Below, piece by piece: positions 13,001 to 27,120 of a DNA stretch of 64,000 nt. Below the pieces are notes generated by a model. That model was not told where the DNA came from and ran no database searches. It was given only the letters and a program-made list of their open reading frames with translations. A program made the position numbers and the translations under genes. Position 1 is the first letter of the stretch. Every line of letters starts with the position of its first letter. Origin of the DNA: Monosporascus cannonballus (taxonomy: Eukaryota; Ascomycota; Sordariomycetes; Xylariales); the NCBI GenBank assembly GCA_004154925.1, contig QJNS01000031.1, forward strand, positions 1-64,000. The letters run 5' to 3'.

Positions 13001-13979
13001 CTTATTTATATATTTGGCGTTATTCCGGTTTATATATTAGCCGTTAACCATTATATATAGTTGCTGGAATTAACGGATATATTTTTTGCCGTTATTTTAG
13101 GATTTAATTTTATAACGTTCGTAAACGTATAAGAAAAAATCGTAAGTCGTTTTACTTTTAAGATTTTTGATTAATATTTTCTAGTTGTTAATCCTTATAT
13201 TAATATAATTTTTGTACGGATAAAGTTAAAGATATAAAAAATTTATAAAGAAGATTTTAAAAAGTAATTTCGTATATTAATTTTATTTATTAAGGATGCC
13301 GTTAACATTAATTTCGATTTCCTTAAAATATTTCGGCTTAATAAAGCGAATATTATTTAATTACGTCCGGTAAATAATATGTTATTTAATCGAAAGCGTT
13401 AGCGTTTGTTTTACGGTTTGGTTTTGCGTTTTTTGGGCGGTAAAATGTTTAAAAAAGGGTGGCGTGGTTTTCGTATAGATTATTTATATCCGTAGGCGAG
13501 AACGCGATTATTAAGTTGGCGGTTATTCGGTTGGGAAAACGGAAACGGGTAAATGATTATCGACGGCAAAAGATAAAAAGACCGATTATTTCGAGTAATG
13601 TAAATAGGAAGGAGGCCGAAAAAAGGTACGAAAATTATTGCTGCTATATATAAAGCAAAGTAACTATGGCAGTTCGCGTCCGCCAATTTCGGGCGGTAAA
13701 AGATAAATCCATTATAGACGATAAGAAACCAGGAATAAGACGAAGGATATTAAAGTTGGCCGTTCCGCTGGTACAGGGGACCGAAACTGGACCCCAGGTA
13801 AAAGTGGTCTCTGGCCAAGTATATAATGCCTGCCCTCGACCTTTTGTCAAGGCTTTCCCCGTACTGCTGGTGCCTCCTAAAATGGCGACGTTTTCCGCTC
13901 AATTCGGCGGCGCTAGCAGCGCTTTCTCTGTTTATAGCGCAATAACCTTATTTAATTATTTTAATATTTATTAACGTAA
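7026..13979. other. RIP-mutated AT-rich DNA with unidentified repeat relics
   Basis: About 7 kb of AT-rich, TpA-rich sequence without a supportable gene. GC-richer islands occur at about 10,470-10,770 and 13,450-13,960. The second flanks the minus-strand gypsy relic and may belong to its 3' side. Protein-like text is visible in places (for example minus strand about 11,450-11,720) but has no recognisable family. A TGTTACAACGCC at about 8,738 looks like an LTR start but no partner end was found. Confidence 0.5.
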
Positions 13980-16900
13980 TTACGGAAATAATATTTTAAG
14001 AATGAATAAATTCGTTCTATTTATTTATCGATTTACAGATAATAAATAATCGATATTTACCGTTTTATTTTTCGTTTTTTACAAAACTCTGCTAAATATT
14101 AATTCGTTAATAATTTATTTTTATCGTTAATAATTCCAGTTAATATGTCGAATTTACATTTAATTTTGTCATAAAGTAATTAAGCTAATTGGGTTACGGT
14201 TAAAGTTTTAATCGTAAGGATAAATAATTTTAATTTCGTAAAACGGTTAATAATTACCAAAATTACGTCGTACTTTAGCCCGTCTAAACCTAGGTATTTA
14301 AAAAGCCCCCTAATAAAATTTAACGAATATTTCTTTTTTAAAAAACTATTTAAACAATAATAAAGGGTATAATTATCTATGAAATTTATAGCGTAACTTC
14401 ATTATACCTTGATACTTTGGATATTACTTAATATATTTTCAAATATCGTTCGTTATATTTTCTTAATAAAACCTTTTGGTAATTAATTTGAATATACCGA
14501 TATATCTTATATATTTTACATTTAAATTATTATAATATTAATTAATCAATTATTTCCGTAAAACGCCTTATAACGGTATTACGAATTTATTTCGATAATA
14601 TAAAACCTTATTTAAATCCACGAAATATCTTCTTTTATTTTAGTTTAACGTCTAAATATTCGTATTAACTTTATAATATTTAAGTTATTAATTTACAACT
14701 TTCGAACCTAATTATAAAATTATCGGGAAATTTTCGGCTAAAATACCGTTTCGTCTTTAAATAACTTTTTTGCCAAAAAACATAAAACGTATTAATTATA
14801 AACAATAATCTTAATATTAATCTCCTTTTTCTTTAAATTTTTTTAGAATCCGATTATAATACGGTTACAATTTACGGTTACCGTTATTTAATCGTTAATT
14901 GCGTTATTGCTATAATATGCGTTTATATTATTATTTACAAATAATAGGTTCGGTAAATATATAATTTTTTACTTTCCTTTTTCCTTTAAAAACTTTTTAC
15001 GATTATATAATAAAAGCTCTCCATTTTTTTACGCGGATAATAATTACTTAAATTTCCGTTACCTAAAATCTATTTGAAAATTTTGTAATAAACGAATTTT
15101 ACGTTATTCTTATAAGGCCTTTTACCTCTTTATAATGCTTTAAGTCGCGCTATATATCTGCAACCGTTTTCTGTACGTTTTCTAGCATATTATTCGTAAG
15201 TTCGAATTTTTTAGATAATATAGGGATTACGTCTTTATATGCGATTTTTTCTAATATATAATCCGGGCATCTGAATAACTTATCTACCGGATTAACAGCG
15301 CCGGGTTAATATTAAATTTTAAAATTAAATTATATAAAATAATAAATTTATCGGGCCAACTTTCCTTTAAAGTTACGCGTCGGCGCCTTTATTGTATTTT
15401 TAATATTATGTAATTAATAAATATTAAAACAAAATTCGTACTTCTAAGGTATTATCGCTAATATTTTAAGTTTTTTATAAATACCAATAATTTTTGTAAC
15501 TTTATAACTTATTTTTTTCAGTTCAACTTAATTTTAGAAATTAATATATAATTAAGCGTTAATATTTTTCGTATTTTTATAAAAATATTCTTAATATAGC
15601 TTTTATCGAAATATCTATTTTAACCCTGGTATTTTTGATATTATTCTAATATTGAAAAATGATCGCCGACTAAAAAATATTTTTTAAATTTCGGAACGCC
15701 CTTTTAGCCTTTTCGGGTTACCGGAATTTTACTTTTATTCTGCGCCTTTTTTAAAAATTAATAATAAATTCAGTAATATACAAATAATAAATAATAAATT
15801 TTTAATAAAAATTTGCAAACTCCAAAAATACTTAAATATTATAAATTAATTTTGGCTTTAGCCATATTTCGATAATATCGACCCGTTAGCAGTTTATTTT
15901 TAAATTATCAGTATTAATTATAAATCCTAAAAACTTGATGTTTTTGAAAAAATTCGTATTTAAATATTTTGGCAAATAATTAATATTATAATAACAATTC
16001 GTAAACCAGTTAAAAATATTTCGTATATTTTTTTCGTTATCCGAATAAATAATTATATTATTTAAATATATTTTTTATATATAGTTATTTAATCCAGTTA
16101 ATATTTTATATACATTGACATAGATCGTAATTAATACGTTAATAAAGTCAAATAATATAACCTTATATTTAAATTACCTATACCGAATTTAAAAAGCGGT
16201 TTTTTATTAATTACTTTTTTAAATTTTAGCGCAATAATAAATATTCTTAAAATTAATCTTCGAAAATAGTTTAATTAACTTTAAATAATTTATTATTTTT
16301 AAAATTAAGAATAAAAAATATCAGTTTTTTATCGTTACCCGATTTAACCCCTTATAATTAACGTATAATCGAAAATTGCCGTCCCTCTTAAGTGCGAATA
16401 ATATTAATATTTTTACGTCCGCTTTTAAATAACATATTCGGCTTACTTTTAAATTTTTTGGGATATAACTTTCGAATATTTTTTTAAGTTTGCGAAATAT
16501 GGTAAATTAAGCCGAATAAAGGCGTGTTCTCTGGGATCAGATTTATTATATATTTTGCTCTTAATAGCTAAAATATTTTCTTCGTTATTTTTTCGGAATA
16601 TATTTACCGGAAATTCTTTAGATATATAAAGAAATCGGTTATCTCGTACTTTTATTATTTTTCGAATTCCGAAATATCTAATTTTTCGGCTAAATTTCTT
16701 AAGTTAATAATATAAATTTGCTTAATAAAAAAAAGCTAAATTTGTAATTTTTTATTTATTAACTCTTTATAATGGTCCGTATAATTATTATATATAATTA
16801 TACCTAACAAAACCCTTCACTTACCTATTCCGCGCCTGGATAATAGGAAATCGGGCGTTTTTCGATTATGGCATATTACAAAATAAATTTGCTTAAATTT

Positions 16901-18600
16901 TCGTTCGTTTTCGTTATTATTTATTATGCTAACAAAAGTTTCGTAAACTTTATAATATTTAATATACATATCGTTAATGCCGATAAGGCCCGGAATATTT
17001 ACGGAAATTAATTGGAAATTAAGTTTTAATATTAATTTTTTACCTATAATATTTACTTATATTCTGGTATTTATATTTACTTATATTACGATATTTCTTA
17101 TACATTTTGTAATAAATATTTTCTTTTTAAATAGCGGATTTATTTTAAACGTTCTGTAATTAACGGCGAAAATAAATTAAACGTATATGCTTATTCTGGC
17201 TCCTTTTTTAAGTTTACTTTTAAAAATTAACCTAATTTATTATTATATATTATAACGTTTTATACGGCTTTCGGAAGTCGGTTTCCGTATAACCAGGATA
17301 ATAAGGCCTTCGTATCTCTTTTTAATTTATAATTTACGTTTTTATAACCTGGCTTTTTATCGTTATAATACTTGATTAAATCCTTATAAAAATTAAAGAT
17401 ATTAGGCTATACGGATTTATTCTGATCGGAATTAAATCGGCGATTATCTGTTTTTCGAATATAAGAATACTTACGGTTCTTATTATTCTTACGTAATGCT
17501 TTTAATTTGCTTTAAAAAATTTTTTCGAAAGCGCTAAAATAAGATCGTTTATCCTTATTAATGCCTTTATCAAAAAATAATTAATTTTTTTGTTTCTTTT
17601 AAACATTTTAATAGCGTTTTGCTTTATTTGTCATATTATTAATTCGTTTTAGTTTAATGTTTTTTCGTAATAAGGTATTTTGTAACCTTAATATTAATTT
17701 ATAAAAATATTTAAAAATATGACGCTTATTATCCCGATTATTTTCCGGGTTAAAAACGTTCGTAAACTTTGTTTTATAAATTAAAAACCTTTATTTAACG
17801 GTAAAGTCCAACGGCGATTAATCGGATTATTATCGTAACACTATAAATTGTTGCCTATAATCCTTATCGAAAAAATTGGGATTTGCATAACCTTTCTTAA
17901 TAAAAATCTATAAGTTTTTTATTTTTAATTTCTTTTCGTAATTAAAATAATTAAACGTAACGTAGTATAATTATTAAACGTTCGCAATAAAAACGTCTAT
18001 ATAGCCCATGGCCTATTAGATATAAATAAAGGCATTTCACCTTAGCTTTTCGGCGTAAATTTCCGTAATAACTTTTAACTATTTTTTTAATTAATATACG
18101 TTCGGAAAGTTTCGGATAATTATAATACGATATTCGTTTATCGCTCTTCGGCTTTTACGACGATATCGTAAATAACTTATAAAATTTTGCTTTTTTAATT
18201 TATATTATTATTTGTTATTTAGCTAATTATCGAAATAATTGCGATTATTATTTGTTTTCTTAATAAATAATCTTTAAAATTTGATTATTATTAAAAAATT
18301 TAACTTTTTTATTTTAAATTCAGGAACGTAATTATTAGATTATAATCGTTTTCTCACCTTTTAATTAATAATTATTGGAACGTATCCTTATTATACATAT
18401 AAGGAAATTTGGGATCTTAGGAACTATAGTGTTCTGTCCATTAAAGCTCCGTTATAAGCTTTTTCGTCTATTTCTATACCGTAATCGATCGTTCGTCGGT
18501 TAGGTTCCGATCGGCGGTTTTTTCGATTAGTAACCTAAATTTATTTTGCAGTTGGCGAACTTTGTTTTTATTAATTATTATATTACTTTCCAGAATACAA
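13980..18600 (-). mobile_element. Dead Ty3/gypsy retrotransposon, minus strand
   Basis: Reading the minus strand from high to low coordinates gives a gag-like segment (about 18,565-18,480, LQNKFRLLIEKTADRN), reverse transcriptase around 16,400-16,040 (RDGNFRLYVNYKGLNRVTIKN without its last residue, LFSKINFKNIYY) and integrase around 14,285-14,165 (GLKYDVILVIINRFTKLKLF). The RT catalytic box at 16,057-16,068 reads YLNN where active elements have YLDD, so both catalytic aspartates have been changed by G-to-A. Stops and shifts are everywhere. Order gag-RT-integrase is that of Ty3/gypsy (Metaviridae-type) elements. LTR boundaries could not be set, so both ends are approximate. Confidence 0.75.
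16039..16068 (-). other. Reverse transcriptase catalytic box, YLNN (mutated YLDD)
   Basis: The minus strand encodes YLNNIIIYSD. Ty3/gypsy RTs have YLDDILIYS/F here. GAT-to-AAT at both Asp codons is the change expected from RIP on this strand and shows the enzyme is inactive. Confidence 0.75.
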
Positions 18601-21600
18601 ATAAAAAATTATAAAGTAATAAATAATTATAAACTTAAATAACATAATTTCCGATTAATTATTAAACGTATTATAAGAAATAAATATATTAGGTTAGATT
18701 TATTTAACGTTTTATATTAGCTATCAGATGGTGGATTTATACTAGTAAGTAAGTCGGTAGCTGATCGATAACTGGTTAGCTACAGGCCTTATCCTCATAA
18801 GAGCTCTATTCTTACAGAAACTAGATTTTAAAATTATTTTCCTAATATTATTATAATATTTTAGAAAACCTTAAATAATATTTATTAGTTTATAATAAGA
18901 AATTTAATTATAATATATAATTAGAAAACAAAATAATAAAGTAATCAAAAAACTAAAGGTACGTATAAATTAATATCTGTTATTATTAATTATGCGTTAT
19001 TTTTTAAAATTTATTTATTTTGTACGCAATGTGTTAAAATAGTTTTAATAACATTTATTATACTTAAATTTATCTAGATAAGTTTTATTTTAATTAGTAT
19101 AATAAAACTTTATATGTTATTTAAACGTTATATTAATGTATTAATATAATTAGGAATTATTAAACTTAAGTTATCGTTTGTACGTTTATAATAATACGGA
19201 AAGCGAACCAAATTAGATGAATCAAAATGCTAATAGGTATATTATCAACCTTTTTCCAATTCCGCAATCCGTGAATTATAAATTTACTTAACGAAAACCA
19301 CTATTTTTTGTACATCCTAATTAGGTTCAAATATCGGCTGGTTTAAAAACCAAATATGCCAAAAGATTTTAGGATAATATAGTATAATTAAAATCAAAAA
19401 CTTCTGTTCGGCGAAATCCTATAAAAAAGATTAATTATAAAAAATCTAAATCTTAATATTAGTATAATGCCGGATTATTTCATAATTATTTTCTTAATTT
19501 AATTTAGATAGCCCATTGTAAACTATTTAGAAATATTATAAAATGATAAATTTAAATATTAGCCCATTACCGTTTTAACAAATTATCCGTGATAGTTTTG
19601 CAAGCGAATTTAAAAAACCTATAGGAATTTAATTAAATATTTTAAAAACGTTACAAAAAATGGCGAAATATTTTTTTAATTATTTTATTCCAAAATAACC
19701 ATTTTTACGTAATTTACTATCGGCGGAAAAGGCTTTAAATAAAAGATATTTAAATTTTGCAGCATTTTTATTTATATTAAAACATTTATATTTCGACTGT
19801 AACGGTATGTAAGCTAAAAAGAGGCATAAAAAGTATTATATTTGACAATTAATACTTTTAAGTAGTCCGAGTTAATATATTTAAGCTATAATTATAATAT
19901 AAAATAAAAAATAACTTATTATATTAAAGCCCAAAAAGAAAAACCCCTGGAAAGGTATTTCACGTTACTGTTACCGTTGTTGTTAAACGTAGCAAAAAGG
20001 AGAAATAGTAAATAAATCGTTTTAATATATCAAATATTAAAGAACTTAATAATAAACTCTAAAAGAAAATATTGAAAAGGGCGTCAAAAAATCGCAGAAA
20101 AAAGCGTAAATATAAATATACGAAATCGAAAAAAAGGTAAAAAGGGAAATACGAAATTATTATATTTAAAAAGTTTTAAACGAAATAAAAATAAATACAA
20201 TAACTTTAAATGGTTTTATATATATTAAATTTATAAATATTTTCTTAATTGTTTATAATTTCGATTTTCGATTAAAATATTATTTATTTACCATTTTATT
20301 TTAGATCAATCCATATTTTTCGAACTTTTATTTTGAGATTTATATAATATTTGATTTTATTTATATATTATTTTAATATAATAGTTTTACATATTTTGGA
20401 ATAAAAACATTTTGAAAGTTTTTTATATATTTAAATATTATAATATGTTGTTTTTCAAGAAAATATTTATTTATTTTATATTTTAACTTATAATTACGTT
20501 AATTTAATAAATATTTAACATATAAATTATTTTATGTTTTTACTAAAGGTATATATGTTGTTTATATAAAAATAATTTTATTTTTTCTTATTATATTTAT
20601 TGACAGCTTGAGTACTTATTTTCAGTATTCGTATTTCTTTTAATCTTTTTAATTATTTTTTAAAATTAAGTTTTTTAATTTTATTCCCTCGAAGACTACA
20701 AGACGTCTCGGCTAACAATTTTTCAGAAGGTTCTAAGCTGATTACGAAAACTAAGCCCACTGTAGCCCCGAAAAACGCCCATTAAGGCTCCATTAAGTTG
20801 CGTTACAGCACAGAAACGCGAATGCGAAGATATTTTGAGTATTAACATTAACGATATTCCTGTTTTTTCTTTCCGCTTAACACCTTGTTTCCTGTTAATT
20901 TTCAGTGCAAAATCAACATAAAATGGGACGGTAACGGAAAACTACAAAGGTTAAAATAAAATCACAAACCCTTATAATATAACTAAACTCTGACGCGTAT
21001 AAAGAAGACCTTATAAATCAGGCTATTTTTCGCCTTAACGCGCGGCTTAATCTATTAATTAGAACTTATTTTAAGTTATTAATTTTCGATAAACTTAAGA
21101 CTTAAATAAGGCTATTACTATTTACTTTATTAAAATTATTTTTCTTGTATAGTTTACGTTGATTAACTAAAAAAATAAATATAATAAACGAATTATTTTA
21201 AGCCTAAATAAAAAAGGAAAAATTATACGTTCGGGATTATTAGTTATATAATACGTATGTCGAATATTTATATTTATTCTTTTTTATCCTAATTTATAGA
21301 TATAATTATAAGAAAACGTCGGTCGACGCGTATTAGATCGGCTCGGATTACACTCTATATTACTCGATTATTAGTTTTTTTTCTAAATCGATAATAGGTT
21401 TTGTACTGAAAGTTTCGGGTCTAGAATTACGAATATTAACTTAGCTTATTTTTTAATGCTATAATAAATAAGTTAAGTAAATATAACGAATAACTTTCGA
21501 ATTTTACGTTTTGAAAAATATTATCAACGTAAATAAATATATCGTAAAATACTGTGAAAAATCGCTTTTTAACATTATTATCCCGAATAAAACTAATAAT

Positions 21601-24600
21601 GCCGATTTTAAAATCTGAGTTCTGGTTTTTTACGGGCTATTTTTTATATGGACAGGCCATTATCTAAGTTAAGGCGGAAATCTTATTAGCGTTTTACGGG
21701 CGAAAAAAAAAAAAAAGAAAAGCAATTAAAAAAACGCCGATCTTTTGAATTTAAATTAATAATTAGTTATTTTCCTTATCGATAAGCTCAAAAACACTTA
21801 TAATCTTCTGTATCATATATTTTTCGATAACGTTTTCTTTTCCTTATACTTATTTTTGCAATTACGTAAAAGGGGTTTAGCAATAACGGGTACCGCTCGG
21901 AAAAATTATAAAATAACGAAATAATTTGCTGATTTAAAAAATGTTAAAAGTATTTCCTTATTTTTTATTTAAGTTATAAAGTTTTTAACGCTTAATTACA
22001 AGGTAAATCAAATCGTTTAAGCTAATAATTTTATCGTTTTATTTCTTAGTATTATATAAACGACAAAGAAACGGATCTTATTAATTCAGAAAAAGCCGAA
22101 AAACAGGAATAAATATAAAAATGCCGCTCGTAAATTCTTTGGAAATCAAACGAAAAAACGGTTATAATATTTCGAATTGCTCATAAATATAACCTTAATA
22201 TAAATGGCGTTAATTTCGGTAATTAACGAAGGTTTAAATTTAAATAAAATCATAAATTTCGGCATAACGTAACCCAGGCCTTTATGTACACCTTTCTGCC
22301 TTACGTTATCGCCAATAACTGCTTTCTTTTGCAAAAATAAGGCAAACCTACATAAAAATTATATCGAAACGCGATTACTTTCCGTAAAAAACTGTTTGCT
22401 GAAAACGTTTAACATTTCGGATTACTTTTTAATAGGCGGCAGAAAGCTTTAATAAGCTCTTTTTGTGCTGGTAATATGAAAAAACCTATTAATCAGCACC
22501 GGAAAATCTCAAGAAAATCCGTTTCAAGGTGCTAGGCTTATCTAGGGCACATTTATCGCGGTATTCGGCGAATAAAGCTTCAAGTTATAAATAATAATAT
22601 TGTAAATCGGTAACGAGCTCGATAAACCAGGTTTTCTTATACTAAATGTAATATAGCAATTTATAATAATGACCGGTATTGGTATATGTATCATAGCGCA
22701 AAATAAGTGTGGCTAAAAGTAGCTTTTCCTGAAGAAGTTGATGGGGTCAATGTGGGTGAATAAAAAAAAAGTATTACACACTATTAAAAAATTGTAAACG
22801 CTAACGCCTTATAGCCTTTAAAGGGATAAGATAAGTAAGTATAATTATATTAAATTTTGCAAAGTTTTATTTTTTTTGTGTAAAATTATATACCGTTTAA
22901 AATAATTATAAAATAATTATTTTTTAACTTTTTTATATAATTCGTAATTATAGTATGAAAACGGAAATATTGTAAAAACGATAAATTATTGTGTTAAAAC
23001 TTTTATACAAAAAAAGCCCGAAAACGCCGTATAAAACTTTTATCGGCTTAATATAATATTTAAAAAAATAGATATAGTTTTAAACAAATTATTTAATACA
23101 AATTTACAAATTAAATAACATAAGATCTGAATATAAATTCTGCGAAAATAAAATGGAATATATAAATGGTTTTGTAATAAGTAAAGAAATTAATAATAAA
23201 TATTATATTACGATTATTTCAATTTTATGTTAATAAAATTAGACGTAACGAAAATATTTTAATGAGTCGAAAATAAATAAGTAATTGTAAAAAATATAAT
23301 GATTAATTTGGATAACGAAGATTTCGATTATTGTAATATCGACAAGAATATTAATAAAGCATATTACGTTAAAAATAAAAATAGGAATAATATATACTTT
23401 TAAATTATATTATAATTATTTAAAATATTATTTATAATTTGCTATAATAACATAGCCAAAATATAAATAAGTATTCTTATATAATTATTCGTTCGATATA
23501 TTTATTCGAGAAATAAAAATGCATATATTTATAAGTTATAATATTTATTATTTATTTAAAATATCAATTAACTTTTTATAAATAACAAATTTTATCCGAT
23601 ATCTTTTATATAAAACTAAAATTATTTTAATAGTCGAAATCGTATTTACCGACTGGTATAAAATTATAAATTATTTTATTAAATATATTACAAATATTTT
23701 GTTATAATTTTACTTACGTTTAAATATTATCCTTTTCGTAATAAACATTTAAGAGCATAAATATTCGGATATTAATGTTGAGGCCGAAATTAGTAACAAA
23801 ATATTGTTTATTTTTATTTTGTAAATATTAATTATGTTATAATTGTTTTATTTATTGATTTGTTAATAATATTGGAATCTTATTTATATGTAAAAAATTA
23901 ATTAATTCGTTATTTTAAATTAATTATTTTATAAACTATATTTATTATTTTTAATATTTCGGTAATTTGTAGAAAAATATATGTTCTTATTTATACGAAT
24001 ATATTAGTTATAAGGTTCATATTTAAGTGCTTTTTTAAATACCTTTTATGTTTTAATAAATTTCAGTTATTATATTATTTTAAATAATACGATATCGATA
24101 ATATTCTAAAATAAAAATGATTTCTTAAACTTATTTTTATTATAAAAAAATAATTTTATTACTAATTTTCGAAATGCCAAATGTGGTTATATCGTATATT
24201 AAAAACGAAAATTACTGTAATTAATTACATTTAAATTGAAAGTATTAAATTAAGTGGTTTTAAGTTAATGAAACAATTATAAAATAATTTCACTTTTTTA
24301 AAATCTATATTAATATATACCGGGTATACGTACGGTGAACTTTTTAGCATTTTTCTGTTTAAAATTATCAGTTTTATTAATTTCTCTACTTTAAATAAGA
24401 AATCTTTTATTTAATATTTCCTTATAATATACCGCAATATTGTTTTATTTATTCTAATGCGTAATATACCTTTATTACGAAATAACTTATCGTTCATATT
24501 TAATATATTACGTAAAAATTTAAATTAAAAAACATACAATAAAGAGTATTTGGTAATATAATTAAACGTATTTATATAAAAATTATTATTCAGTAAATAA

Positions 24601-24975
24601 ATAAATTTATAATTTATTTAAAATATTATATATAAAATTTAAAATTTTATTAAATACTTTTTTTATAAACCAATTAATATTTTTAATTATATTTACATTA
24701 AATTTTTTTAACTTTCTGATATTTCGGATGTTAAATTTAATTATAATAAAATTATATAATAAAATAATTATAAATATAATAAAATTAAATATTTTTATAA
24801 TATTAACTTATTTATTTTCACGGAAATATATTTTAATATTTGTTATATAATTATAATACTATAAACATTTTGATTTATTTTACTAAATTATTTAAAAAAA
24901 ATTAGTTTATATTATTTTAATAATATTAGTAAATTTATTTAATATATATTTTAATTTTAAGTTAAGTTAAATATT
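18601..24975. other. RIP-mutated, extremely AT-rich DNA; possible transposase relic near 21 kb
   Basis: No intact gene. GC-richer islands lie at about 18,720-18,830, 20,690-20,950 and 22,230-22,760. Around 20,990-21,090 the plus strand reads like the helix-turn-helix start of a pogo/Fot1-type transposase (YKEDLINQAIFRLNARLN), but no DDE core follows, so this is weak. From 22,770 to 24,970 the sequence is almost only A and T and nothing is recognisable. Confidence 0.45.
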
Positions 24976-25024
24976 TTATACGAATATTAAAATTTTTTTA
25001 AATAGCCCGTAAGCATTTTTATAT

Positions 25025-25180
25025 TTTGAAAAATTCCTACGGGTACCCGATGGGTATTGTGGAATTCCTATGGGTGACCCGTAGGTATTTTTGAATTTTA
25101 GGAAATTCCCACGGGTGACCCGTAGGAATTCCGCGTTACCTAGGGGACCCCACGGGTCCGTGGGTAAAAGTGCATGGGTG
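25025..25180. repeat. Palindrome-rich repeats at the AT/GC boundary
   Basis: Several copies of an ACGGGTGACCCGT-type palindrome (perfect at about 25,112-25,124, with relatives TATGGGTGACCCGTA and ACGGGTACCCGATGGGT) are followed by CCCACGGGTCCGTGGG (25,149-25,164, 7-bp arms around GT). GGAATTCC or GGAAATTCC recurs between them, suggesting a degenerate unit of about 45-65 bp. The cluster sits exactly where composition switches from AT-rich to balanced. Confidence 0.65.
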
Positions 25181-25298
25181 GGCATTCTCTCGCCCTAGAA
25201 TCAACGGGTTGTAGGGCTTGCCCGTCGACCCGGCGGTGAAGAGTGTTCAGGATTGGCCGGTCTGACATGACGTGATGAGAGGCCGAAGGGCATCGCGA

Positions 25299-27120
25299 TT
25301 ACATCGACATCCCCATACATTCACGGGCGTGATCAATTGCCTGAAGCATGTCAGACACAAAACATGAAAACTCAGGGGCATGGGAACCCACGTTCGCGAT
25401 TATCGACGAATCAGGAAGCTTAGGGTTGGCAACCTTCCTGACAAACAAGTGGGCATTAGGGGCATAGTCAAGGATGATGCCGCAGACGTGTGCCACTACC
25501 CACCTGATTATGTAGACTTGGCCAGTTGCCATTGCGATTCGTTATGGAGGACTTCGCGCCCTTGACCGAGGGGCTGGGGGATTCAAAGTCAGGGTGATTT
25601 TCGTCTATGCCGGTAACGAGCATAGCGATCTTGACAGGGGTACGGCATTTGCAGTCTCGTAATAGACCCTCGGGAGTCTTTGTGCTGCTGCTTTTCCACG
25701 CTGTATGTGTTTGTAGCTACGTAATTTGCCAGCGAAGAACGGGGACACTCCCTGTGGCTCTACAGGCGAGATAACAGTCTCTAAAGACATGAGACTTCCC
25801 TCTACACCGTCGAGGCGCTGCCTAGTCTGTCGGTCTAAATTACTGCTCGCTGTAGCCTTCCGTTTCATCCATAGCCGTATCTCACTGTGGTCCTCGATGG
25901 GGCCGTCGCTAACTGGGAGGCCATGGTTCGGGAAAATATAGAACCTTGAGCGACTGGATCAAGTTGATGCGCGGAAAGGTTGAAGGATCGTTCCAGGTCA
26001 TCCCCCAGGCGTCGCAAGACCTCAGAGTATATCACGCTCCCGAGTCAGTTTCCACTGAGTGTGGCACCGCTAGGGTCTCGCCATAGACGCGAGTTGGAGC
26101 AGCTCTTGATTGCGAGTTGTGGCAGCTCCGGAATCTCATCCATGAACCTTTCAAAGGCTCTCGTAATAACAACGAATACCTCGCGGTCCCCCATCCCTTC
26201 ATACATTTCAAATCCGTACTTCTGTGCTAATCATTGCATGGGCCGAAGCGAAGTATGTAGTTTTCAATCAGCGTTATTCCGAGGCTGACGATAGAAGGGA
26301 ATCGGTAAGGAAGTCAATAGTCGCATGCGGTCCGGTTCCTTGTCCATTTTGGCATGTTTTCGCAAGCTGACGGGTTGCTGTCCACCCCTTTCTCTCGACT
26401 GCAACTCGACGTAACGTGTCAGAGGCACTCCCAATGCGGTCCTGACGAACATAGGCGGCTGGGCCCCAGTGAGGCGTCAAGCCACGGCGTACCATGTTAA
26501 TGTAACGGGGCGTATCCAAGGAAAACGATTGGGATCAGCTTGACTCTGTCGGTTGGGGTGGCCGGAGACTCCTCAATAAACTTTCGCACCGAGGTCGAAC
26601 CTGCTGACTTGCCAATCGCCAATTGTGCTCGCTCTGATTGAAGTTTCCATAGCTGCCCTTCTTCGACCAGGAACTCCAACCTATGAGTAGGTCTCCCTTG
26701 GATGTTTTGCATCGGCCGACATAATCGTTCCACCTTGGCTTTTCGGTATCGCAGAGAATTCGACGTGCGAACGTGGGCTTCCTGCCAGCCCAGCCCAGGG
26801 ATAGGAACATATCAAAATCTGGGCCGTGGCCATTTTCGTGCGCCCGGCCCGTCCGGAGGCAGAGCTTAGCTGTAAAAGTTATGTGGGTGACTGCATGGGC
26901 ATTCTCGACACCCTTGAAGCGCACCAGAGAGCAGGTTTGCGGCGGGGTTAATGTTCAAAGTTGGTCGTACTCTGGTCCTCGTAAGCGGAATGATATGGTA
27001 TTCATCTGCTCGGGTGACCAAAGGCGGCTCAGCACGTCCTCAGCGTCCTTCAAGGCACGTGGCAGATTCTCGCGCTCAATGGAAGATGCAGATGGAGACA
27101 ATGAAGGGTATGAAATCCCG
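25299..27120 (-). pseudogene. Eroded protein-coding gene, family not recognised
   Basis: Read from high to low coordinates, protein-like segments follow one another in different frames: SRLWSPEQMNTISFRLRGPE (about 27,040-26,970), then an open block 26,924-26,535 (ITFTAKLCLRTGR, NGHGPDFDMFLSLG, EKPRWNDYVGRCK, LASQQVRPRCESLLR), then 26,452-26,264, YGFEMYEGMGDREVFVVITR (about 26,215-26,155), RRLGDDLERSFNLSAHQLDP (about 26,015-25,960), an open block 25,868-25,605 (NLDRQTRQRLDGVEGSL) and finally 25,532-25,299. Stops and shifts separate the blocks and only some could be introns, so I read this as a decaying gene rather than an intact one. I do not recognise the family. It lies directly beside the RIP boundary and is convergent with nothing on its left. 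Confidence 0.45.

Noticed and set aside
13666..13974. 102-codon plus-strand ORF in a GC-richer island
   Set aside because: Flanks a dead gypsy element, is opposed by another ORF and shows no domain; probably repeat DNA.
20990..22760. Intact pogo/Fot1 transposase
   Set aside because: Only a short helix-turn-helix-like patch is readable; no DDE core was found.
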